From positions 1 through 5,061 of the forward strand of contig CALYRA010000143.1 in assembly GCA_945292135.1 (NCBI GenBank): a stretch of DNA of 5,061 nt. The letters run 5' to 3'. A program made the translations under genes and the position numbers. The notes under the pieces are model-generated. The model saw nothing but the letters and a program-made list of their open reading frames with translations, searched no databases and was not told the origin of the DNA. Every line of letters starts with the position of its first letter. Position 1 is the stretch's first letter. Shown here piece after piece: positions 1 to 5,061 of this stretch. The stretch comes from an uncultured Dysgonomonas sp. (lineage in GTDB: Bacteria; Bacteroidota; Bacteroidia; Bacteroidales; Dysgonomonadaceae).

Positions 1-7
1 TATCCAA

Positions 8-739
8 TTAAAAATCGAAAATGTAGAAATTATTAATCATCCTATCCTTATGGACTGATTTTGGGATAACTACTATATTGCGTTGTATTAGCCAGCGAAG
101 AATTATCTGGGCTAGGGTTTTACTATATTTTGAAGCCAATGCTGTTAATAATTCGTTTGAGAACATATTATTTAATCCTTCGGCAAATGGTGCCCACGAT
201 TCTATTTGCACATTATTCTCTTGCATGAATAACTGATTCTCAACCTGCTGATTAAAGACATGCGTTTCAACCTGATTGACGACAGGAACAACTTTATTGT
301 GAATAATTAAATCCATCAATCTGTCCGTCGGAAAATTACTTACTCCAATAGCACGAATTTTCCCTTCCTTATACAATTCTTCCATAGCTTTCCATGCTCC
401 ATATACATCATTATAGGGTTGATGTATCAAATAGAGATCAAGATAATCCAATCCAAGTTTTCGTAATGATTCGGCGAAAGCAATCTTGGTTCTTTCATAT
501 CCGGCATCATTAATCCATAATTTTGTAGTAATGAATAGTTCATTACGGGGAATATTACTTCTTTTTATAGCTCGCCCTAAGGCTTCTTCGTTGTTGTATG
601 CTGCTGCTGTATCAAAGGAACGATAGCCTACCTCCAATGCTTCTAACACAATTTTTTCCGTTTCTTCGGGTTTTAGTTGGTAAACTCCAAATCCTAAAAT
701 GGGCATTTCAACGCCATTATTTAATTTTACTGTTTTCAT
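8..739 (-). CDS. Aldo/keto reductase, C-terminally truncated by an in-frame stop
   Basis: This is an NADPH-dependent aldo/keto reductase of the AKR5-like (2,5-diketo-gluconate reductase/prostaglandin F synthase) type, expected to reduce aldehydes or ketones in the cytoplasm; the substrate cannot be told. The (beta/alpha)8 signatures are clear: [11 protein letters not shown] at residues 38-48, [11 protein letters not shown] at 126-136 and the cofactor-binding IPKS at 225-228. The catalytic tetrad is complete: Asp43, Tyr48, Lys73 and His106. The start fits the family N-terminus ([15 protein letters not shown]) and has an A-rich leader. The gene lies 27 bp after the NTF2-like gene, so it is probably the last gene of that operon. 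The oddity is the end: the protein stops at 243 aa right after FDF, where relatives continue for about 35-40 residues with the pattern FDFxLxxEDM. The codons after the TAA read Leu-Asp in frame before the window ends, which suggests a recent nonsense mutation. The family call is firm; activity is doubtful. Confidence 0.9.
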   Translation of the reverse strand: MKTVKLNNGVEMPILGFGVYQLKPEETEKIVLEALEVGYRSFDTAAAYNNEEALGRAIKRSNIPRNELFITTKLWINDAGYERTKIAFAESLRKLGLDYLDLYLIHQPYNDVYGAWKAMEELYKEGKIRAIGVSNFPTDRLMDLIIHNKVVPVVNQVETHVFNQQVENQLFMQENNVQIESWAPFAEGLNNMFSNELLTALASKYSKTLAQIILRWLIQRNIVVIPKSVHKDRMINNFYIFDF

Positions 740-766
740 CTTTTTAATTTCAAAAATTATTATTTC

Positions 767-1231
767 TTAGTCCCCTAATAAACGAGTAAATGAAAGTGAT
801 CCCAATTGCCACTCATTATTTACTTTTATATATACTTCTGTAACCATAAAAGGATTTACTACCTCATTGCCGCCAACTATAGCTGTAAGGCGAATCCGAT
901 CCAATACAATAGCTGTATTGCCAATAAACCGAACTGATGTTTCTTTGATTTCAGCATGTTTATATCGAATAGCTCCTGTTTTAATAGTGTTCAGTTCCTG
1001 TTCCTTATTCATAGTCCCACCCATGTGTACAAAAACGGCTTCGCTATGGAAGAGATTATCTAATGAGTCTATATTCTGTTCTGACATATATTGCCATTTC
1101 CTTTTAGATAATTCTAAGATTTCCTCTTTGTTGTCCATTTTGTCTATTTTCTGTTGCGCATAAAAGTTTTCAATATTCGCAAACAAGCCCAAACAGAAAA
1201 TGAAAATTATGATATACCTTTTTCTCTGCAT
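767..1231 (-). CDS. Secreted NTF2-like (DUF4440/SnoaL-type) protein
   Basis: This 154-aa protein has a signal peptide followed by one NTF2-like cone-shaped domain. The signal shows a basic n-region (RKR, residues 3-5), a hydrophobic core (about 6-18) and a likely cleavage site after Ala25 (FYA-QQ). The mature part (about 34-150) has the DUF4440 look: an N-terminal helix (EILELSKRKWQYM), then LFHSEAVFVHMGGTMNKEQEL, and C-terminal strands with a VTEVYIKVNNEWQLGSLSFT pattern. The fold serves either small-molecule enzymes or ligand binding; this protein has no assigned reaction. A purine-rich AAAAGAAGAA ends 4 nt before the ATG and supports the start. A shorter start at Met32 would give a cytoplasmic form, but the coherent signal peptide favours the longer one. 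The gene lies between the remnant (24-bp gap) and the aldo/keto reductase (27-bp gap), in one probable transcription unit. No lesion is visible. Confidence 0.82.
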   Translation of the reverse strand: MQRKRYIIIFIFCLGLFANIENFYAQQKIDKMDNKEEILELSKRKWQYMSEQNIDSLDNLFHSEAVFVHMGGTMNKEQELNTIKTGAIRYKHAEIKETSVRFIGNTAIVLDRIRLTAIVGGNEVVNPFMVTEVYIKVNNEWQLGSLSFTRLLGD

Positions 1232-1255
1232 AGTATTCTTCTTTTATTTTAATAT

Positions 1256-1486
1256 TCATATATCAACAGTATGGAGAAATTTAACTTTGCCATCTTTTAT
1301 TTTTATATAGTTATTTACAATGGATATTCCGGCGATAATTTTTAGTTCAACTTCAATGTAACATTCATTAGTTACAAATTTGAGTAAAGAATGAAAGTCT
1401 TTATAATCGGAATACAATTTATTTATGAAATAATCTATAGAATGAAAAGAACATACAATCGTTTGACATTTTTTGTCACTTAAAAT
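1256..1486 (-). pseudogene. Coding-like remnant without a start, possibly NTF2/SnoaL-like C-terminus
   Basis: Directly after the hydrolase TAA (1487-1489), and in the same frame, 76 codons stay open until a TGA at 1256-1258. The translation looks like real protein: FHSIDYFINKLYSDYKDF (an amphipathic helix pattern), then NECYIEVELKIIAGISI and NNYIKIKDGKVKFLHTVDI (alternating strands with a KDGK turn). Open frames this long are uncommon in DNA this AT-rich. There is no ATG in the frame; the nearby ATG at 1469-1471 reads a different frame and stops after 16 codons. The stop lies 24 bp before the next gene, which is normal operon spacing, so this is best read as the 3' part of a lost gene. The final strand-turn-strand pattern recalls the C-terminus of NTF2/SnoaL-like proteins, but that assignment is inference. 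A rare ATT start is possible but unlikely. Confidence 0.5.
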
Positions 1487-2535
1487 TTAGTTCAATTTTT
1501 TTTCATTTAGCCAATCGGAAATAACATTTGCAATTTCGAGATTGTTGAGGTCAGACATTATAAAATGCGTATTACCTTTTATACCCACTTCGGGCAAATG
1601 AACAATTGTAACATCGCCCCCGTGCGCATTTACGACTTTTGCCCATTGTCGGGCTGAGGCAAGTACGTTCCGCCAGAAGTTCTCCGAGTAAGCTGCCGTT
1701 TCTTGAGCTGGGATATAATCGCCAAAATAAATCACAATAGGAATTTTCGTCAGTTTCAAAAAATCATCTAGAGGTATGCCATTTCCTCCCCTGTTATTCT
1801 CGGGGGTTTCCCCTTCAGGAAAACAAAAACCTCCCGGTTCAATTGCAACAATTCCTTTTACTTTATCATTCTTTATGGCTGTTTTCCAACCATAAAAGCC
1901 TCCTGCCGAATGTGTAAAAAAAATGCCATCTCCTGATTTTTCAAATATTGCCGACATAGCATCAACAACTGTTGCTTCATCTATATTTCCGGTATTCGGA
2001 GTCATCATACGAAAAAAGTTATCAAATGATTGCTTATCTTTAGGAAATTGTACGCCTTCATAATAATCGGGATATTGTCCGATACGGAATTGCGTAAACC
2101 AAGTCTGATCATCCGGTATCGCTTCAATTTTTCCCAGTTTTATGGTTTGTCCTGCCTCGCCACGTCCGGGCTGATCGACAAGATATACGCCATAGCCTTT
2201 GCATAGAAAAATATCGGCAAAGCCTTTGCGACATCCGCTGTTGTCTGCCAACAACGACGTGACTGTCCATAACCATGTAAGAACACCATTGAATGATGTT
2301 TTGCATGTTCAGGAAGTTGATAGAATACATCCGCATGATCGCCATGTCGGGTTTGTCCGCCCTGCACTTCATACCATGGTTTTAGCGGATCAAAAGACCC
2401 TTCACTTTTAGCAACTATACCTCCCGCCGAAAATGAGCCTTGTTCTTTTATTAAAAGTAATTCCTCTTTGTTTATTTTTTGCTGACACTTACAGCCTGAA
2501 CATAAAATAACGAGGATTATTAATAGAAACTTCAT
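1487..2535 (-). pseudogene. Alpha/beta hydrolase (esterase 713-like), split by a single-base frameshift
   Basis: The gene would encode a 349-aa exported serine esterase, but two frames are needed: codons 1-101 from 2535 to 2233, then the -1 frame from about 2231 to 1487. In this sequence the first frame runs on to a stop at 2140-2142 (131 aa). Adding one G after GATG restores TTADGRKGF, as in relatives (TTPDGR-x-G). The N-terminus has a hydrophobic signal ending in CSGC (Cys15), a plausible though atypical lipobox. The oxyanion segment FLHGYGQS is at 85-92. In restored numbering the motifs that follow are YLVDQPGRGEAG, the nucleophile Ser210 in THSAGG, Glu233 in AIEPGG and His324 in GNTHF. 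This Ser-Glu-His order and the DQ-x-GRG and NNLEIA motifs match bacterial esterase 713. The natural substrate is unknown. The gene follows the response regulator by 123 bp. It is a pseudogene unless the lost base is a sequencing error; otherwise only fragments are made. Confidence 0.88.
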
Positions 2536-2540
2536 ACTGT

Positions 2541-2582
2541 TTGAATATTTGATTAAACTCTTTATTTCTTACAAATATTCAA
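2541..2582. promoter_or_regulatory. Perfect 11-bp inverted repeat upstream of the hydrolase gene
   Basis: TTGAATATTTG at 2541-2551 is exactly complementary to CAAATATTCAA at 2572-2582, with a 20-bp spacer. Arm centres are 31 bp apart, close to three helical turns, so a dimeric regulator could bind both arms on one DNA face. The left arm ends 5 bp before the hydrolase ATG (2535). In RNA the arms could also form an AT-rich stem with a 20-nt loop that covers the ribosome entry region. No T-run follows on the minus strand, so it is not a terminator. The right arm resembles a -7 box (AATATTTG against TAnnTTTG), so it may overlap a promoter. Its function is inferred. Confidence 0.5.
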
Positions 2583-2658
2583 TAAAATTTAGTATGATTA
2601 CTTGGAAATTGATTATAGCGAAAAGATATGTATTTAAGACGAAAAATGGAGTTTATAT

Positions 2659-3411
2659 TTATTCATTTACTATCCAAGATTTAAAATCCGCAGCTTTATT
2701 CTTGCTGACATAAATCTTTTCAGGCACATTGATATCAAGGGTTATCATCAAACGACTATCAAACCAGATCGTAATATTTTTCACGCTATCACGCGCTATA
2801 ATATATTGTTTGTTTGCACGATAAAAATCATGGTGATTTAATGTTACAAGGATTTGCTCTAATGTTTTGATATAAGGAAATGAATTGCCATTCTTAAGAT
2901 AGATTTTTGTATTCTTATCTGTGGTATAAAAACAAGAAATATCCTGTAAATCAATAGGAATTAGTTTATCCTTTATTGGAACAAGTATCTTTTCTTTGTA
3001 TCGTTTGTTCGGAATTAGATGCATTATTCGTGTAAGGTATTCAGACATTTCGGGCTTCGTCCGTTTTCTGAATTTCTGTATTGCTCGTTTTAGTTCTTCG
3101 GGTTTAATTGGTTTCAACAGATAGTCTATACTATTTACTTTAAAGGCATCAATCGCATATTCGTCATAGGCAGTAGTAAAAATGATCGGAATTTCGACTT
3201 CTATATTTTCAAATATGAGAAAAGAAGAACCATCGGACAGATGAATATCCATCAGTATTAAATCCGGAGCATCATTGTTGTTCAACCAATCAATAGTTTG
3301 TCTTACGCTTTCCGTATTCTTTATTATTTGAATACCGGGATCTATTTCTTGTAATATATCTTTAAGACTCTCATAAGCTGCTGTTTCATCTTCGACTATT
3401 AATATTTTCAT
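2659..3411 (-). CDS. LytTR-family DNA-binding response regulator
   Basis: This 250-aa protein has the usual length and two-domain layout of a LytTR response regulator. The receiver domain (1-120) begins MKILIVEDE and shows the acidic pair Glu7-Asp8, the phosphoacceptor Asp55 in LILMDIHLSDG, Thr80 in FTTAYDEYA and Lys100 in the DYLLKPIKPEEL stretch. The LytTR DNA-binding domain (about 138-245) shows KILVPIKDKLIPIDLQDI, the DKNTKIYLKNG turn and FYRANKQYII at 196-205. Phosphorylation should drive dimer formation and binding to direct-repeat promoter sites. Its ATG lies 6 bp after the kinase stop, so both proteins are almost certainly co-transcribed and probably translationally coupled. All phosphotransfer residues are present and no lesion is seen. 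The enzyme genes immediately downstream are natural candidate targets, but I could not identify a convincing LytTR site next to them. Confidence 0.95.
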   Translation of the reverse strand: MKILIVEDETAAYESLKDILQEIDPGIQIIKNTESVRQTIDWLNNNDAPDLILMDIHLSDGSSFLIFENIEVEIPIIFTTAYDEYAIDAFKVNSIDYLLKPIKPEELKRAIQKFRKRTKPEMSEYLTRIMHLIPNKRYKEKILVPIKDKLIPIDLQDISCFYTTDKNTKIYLKNGNSFPYIKTLEQILVTLNHHDFYRANKQYIIARDSVKNITIWFDSRLMITLDINVPEKIYVSKNKAADFKSWIVNE

Positions 3412-3417
3412 GACTAA

Positions 3418-4446
3418 TTACATTAAGGTTAATGGCAGATACACATGAAATAAAACTCCGTCATTTTCGATTCTTACTTGTTTACTCATCAATAATGAGA
3501 AACGATTTTCAAGATTTCTTAATCCTGTTCCGTTAGTTATAGGAGCCGAAAGTTTCGGATATATTGGGTTAGTTATTACCAATTCTTTTTCTGAATTCAT
3601 ATAAATGTTCACAAGCATTTTATGATCGGTATCTATAACATTGTGAACAACTACATTATCTAAAACCGGCATGATAGATAAAACCGGAAGTTTATATGTC
3701 AGATATTTTTCATCCACCTTAATATTATATTTTAGTTTGTTGGCAAAGCGGACTTCCATCATATACTGAAAAGAATTAACAAATTCCAGTTCCTCGCCTA
3801 ATGTCACAAGCCCTTTTTTATCACTTTGCAAAATATAACGAAATACATCAGATAATTTATTAATATATGTAAGTGTAATAGCATCATCTTTTTTCCGTAT
3901 TAATGAACTCAGTCCATTTAGAGAATTGAAGAAGAAATGGGGATTGATTTGATTGGTAAGCGCGTCATATCTACTTTGTAGATTTTCTATCTTTAGTTGT
4001 TCTATTTCCTGTTCTTTTTTTCTTTTTTCAATATATAAGAAATAGATATAGGTTGCAAGTGTGCATAATGCGCAAATGATAAAAAACTGAAAAAGGACTA
4101 AACTTCCCAAATGTACGATTCTTACTTTCAACAGAGTAAATAATCCGATGTAGATACAAAAAGCAAGAATACTAATCATTGCATTATAACACAATCGTTT
4201 AGGAAAAGAAGGCGTTTTTATTTTTTTTAAATCAATCTTTATCAGAATAAAAGTAAAGATAGTGTAGAATATACAACGTAATGCAAAAAACAATAAATGA
4301 TATACACGTTTACTCTCATCCAACAGACTGACTTCCCAAGGAAGCCAAGTTATATTGGGATAGATGACTAGAAGTGAACCAATAAAACTAATCAGCAATA
4401 ATTTTCCTGTCGAATATTTATCTAATAGATTCTTCTGTAATGGCAT
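3418..4446 (-). CDS. LytS/YehU-type membrane sensor histidine kinase
   Basis: This 342-aa inner-membrane kinase should phosphorylate the adjacent LytTR regulator. Four hydrophobic segments lie at about 15-33, 48-71, 89-106 and 114-138, with no large extracytoplasmic domain, so the signal is probably sensed in or near the membrane. A short charged coiled coil (about 139-160) leads to the His_kinase (PF06580) motif LTNQINPHFFFNSLN, whose phosphorylated residue is His170. The ATPase-like domain follows, with an N-box at 263-269 (DNVVVHN) and a G-box at 306-315 (GTGLRNLENR). The N-box normally reads ENAIKHN, so Asp263 replaces the magnesium-binding Glu, and Met259 sits where Gln is common; the effect on activity is unknown. 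The start has no obvious Shine-Dalgarno, and there is no other Met before residue 90. It is the first gene of the kinase-regulator operon. Confidence 0.93.
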   Translation of the reverse strand: MPLQKNLLDKYSTGKLLLISFIGSLLVIYPNITWLPWEVSLLDESKRVYHLLFFALRCIFYTIFTFILIKIDLKKIKTPSFPKRLCYNAMISILAFCIYIGLFTLLKVRIVHLGSLVLFQFFIICALCTLATYIYFLYIEKRKKEQEIEQLKIENLQSRYDALTNQINPHFFFNSLNGLSSLIRKKDDAITLTYINKLSDVFRYILQSDKKGLVTLGEELEFVNSFQYMMEVRFANKLKYNIKVDEKYLTYKLPVLSIMPVLDNVVVHNVIDTDHKMLVNIYMNSEKELVITNPIYPKLSAPITNGTGLRNLENRFSLLMSKQVRIENDGVLFHVYLPLTLM

Positions 4447-4448
4447 TA

Positions 4449-4469
4449 TACAAAAATAGAATATTTGTA
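4449..4469 (-). promoter_or_regulatory. Candidate kinase promoter inside a near-palindrome
   Basis: On the minus strand 4451-4458 reads TATTTTTG, a full match to the Bacteroidota -7 consensus TAnnTTTG. It lies inside an imperfect dyad, TACAAAAAT at 4449-4457 against ATATTTGTA at 4461-4469 (8 of 9 pairs, 3-bp centre). No good TTTG -33 box is present at the usual spacing. The box ends only 4 bp before the kinase ATG, so transcription from it would begin at or near the start codon and give a leaderless message. The dyad could be an operator for self-regulation. In DNA this AT-rich a chance match is quite possible. Confidence 0.3.
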
Positions 4470-4533
4470 TTTGTAGTAAGCTAAATTATTAAGTTTTTAT
4501 TTAATTTTTTTTATAAAGGCAGTTTTAAATTAT

Positions 4534-4632
4534 ATGAGAGATAATAATATTGAGCCTACCGCAGATAATGTAAACAAAATATTAGGAAGTAATTCAACTT
4601 TTATTCTAGAGAAACTGAAATTGGAAAATTAA
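4534..4632 (+). CDS. Hypothetical 32-aa ORF on the opposite strand, or a gene fragment
   Basis: This short plus-strand ORF is divergent from the kinase. Its translation is unusually protein-like for an AT-rich spacer: MRDNNIEPTADNVNKILG followed by a short Ser/Thr stretch and EKLKLEN. The pattern PTADNV-x-x-ILG-x-x-S resembles the helix-turn-helix start of small DNA-binding domains such as the KfrA N-terminus, but the piece is too short to assign. A weak AAAGG lies 14 bp upstream of the ATG. The frame is open upstream back to 4480, so it could also be the tail of a lost gene. There is no clear promoter. Whether it is expressed is unknown. Confidence 0.25.
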   Translation: MRDNNIEPTADNVNKILGSNSTFILEKLKLEN

Positions 4633-4741
4633 TATATCTTAAAAGGCACCCAAAATTCTTTTACCAGCTCTGTATCCAAATATCTATTGGGTTGTTCATA
4701 TATTGTTCAAAAATAAAACTATCGATTAGTTTATGTCCCAT
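4629..4741 (-). pseudogene. Possible decayed coding fragment, two frames
   Basis: On the minus strand the last 25 codons before a TAA at 4629-4631 read like protein (IYEQPNRYLDTELVKEFWVPFKIY), but they are preceded by a TGA at 4707-4709 and have no start. In another frame, overlapping its 5' side, an ATG at 4741 opens MGHKLIDSFIFEQYMNN and stops at 4663-4665. Joining the frames near 4700 would give one continuous C-terminal piece. I do not recognise a family. In this composition, short open stretches also arise by chance, so this is a weak call. Its stop overlaps the last codons of the small plus-strand ORF by 3 bp. Confidence 0.22.
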
Positions 4742-5061
4742 AGGAATGTTTCATATCTCAAAATTATAAAATTGATTTAATCCTTTATAAATCCCTATAT
4801 GATTAAATACAATATATCGTAAAGTTTGAATTGTTATACATTTTATTTTTTCCGTAATCTTTCATGGAGTCAAATTTAATAACGGCAAACAGTTATAAAA
4901 ACGGCATAATTCAAAATCAGTAATTTTATGATTATTGTAACAGATTTACCAATATTTTTCGTTTTCTAGTAGAATATTTTGAAAAATGACTAAACTAACC
5001 GAATAGTTTTTTTAGGCTTAAATAACAGATTTAAATCAAAATCTAGTTGCTATCTCAACTC
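4742..5061. other. AT-rich stretch without a confident gene
   Basis: No ORF of useful length, RNA gene or terminator is seen here. On the minus strand an open run from 4861 down to 4754 (RYIVFNHIGIYKGLNQFY) and an overlapping 20-codon ORF at 4803-4865 in another frame (MKDYGKNKMYNNS) look mildly protein-like, which would fit a degraded gene upstream of the kinase; chance is the alternative. Two copies of AACGGCA lie at 4881-4887 and 4900-4906, 19 bp apart in the same direction. Confidence 0.3.

Noticed and set aside
867..1163. Plus-strand 98-codon open frame
   Set aside because: It is antisense to the well-supported NTF2-like gene, is rich in Ser, Ile and Cys, and shows no domain.
1464..1478. 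Small hairpin TGACA-TTTTT-TGTCA just after the hydrolase stop as a terminator
   Set aside because: The stem is only 5 bp and no T-run follows on the minus strand; it also lies within the coding-like remnant.
2200..2240. Programmed -1 frameshift in the hydrolase
   Set aside because: There is no X XXY YYZ heptamer at the point where family similarity changes frame; the later ATATTTTTC is a poor slip site and too far downstream.
2124..2411. Further open frames over the hydrolase (plus 2199-2411 and minus 2124-2372)
   Set aside because: They are shadows of the hydrolase reading frames, without recognisable motifs.
4708..4715. Second TATTTTTG on the minus strand as a promoter
   Set aside because: No -33 box is seen, it would leave a leader of about 260 nt, and such matches are expected by chance in this composition.
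4881..4906. Repeated AACGGCA as a LytTR binding site
   Set aside because: The repeats are 19 bp apart and each matches the LytTR half-site only in part; they lie more than 430 bp from the kinase start.

Overview
The window is AT-rich and looks like a member of the Bacteroidota, probably a gut or host-associated Bacteroidales relative. The reasons are the LytS/LytTR kinase-regulator pair, A-rich leaders instead of strong Shine-Dalgarno sites, a TAnnTTTG-type -7 box, and gene families common in Bacteroides and Parabacteroides. Genus and species cannot be read from the sequence.

All well-supported genes lie on the minus strand, so transcription runs from right to left. The order is: a four-TM sensor histidine kinase (3418-4446); its LytTR response regulator 6 bp downstream (2659-3411); a secreted or lipid-anchored alpha/beta hydrolase related to bacterial esterase 713 (1487-2535); an N-terminally missing small-protein remnant, possibly NTF2/SnoaL-like (1256-1486); a secreted NTF2-like/DUF4440 protein (767-1231); and an aldo/keto reductase (8-739). 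From the hydrolase leftwards the spacing is tight (0, 24 and 27 bp), as in one operon. The 123-bp gap between regulator and hydrolase contains a perfect 11-bp inverted repeat next to the hydrolase start.

The main observation is decay. The hydrolase is split by one missing base after codon 101, although both halves keep the family motifs and the Ser-Glu-His triad. The aldo/keto reductase has a TAA inside the conserved FDF-x-L segment and lacks about 35-40 residues. Between hydrolase and NTF2-like gene lies an open frame with protein-like composition but no ATG. The kinase has Asp for the usual Glu in its N-box. So a sensor-regulator pair appears to sit upstream of a small enzyme operon that is breaking down, unless some of the lesions are sequencing errors.

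The right flank (4447-5061) is AT-rich with no confident gene. It holds a promoter/operator candidate for the kinase, a 32-codon plus-strand ORF and short coding-like pieces on the minus strand in different frames. I found no RNA gene, CRISPR array, complete insertion sequence or clear terminator. A wholly new system is not evident; the best candidates for follow-up are the shared AT-rich dyad upstream of kinase and hydrolase, and the clustered gene lesions.
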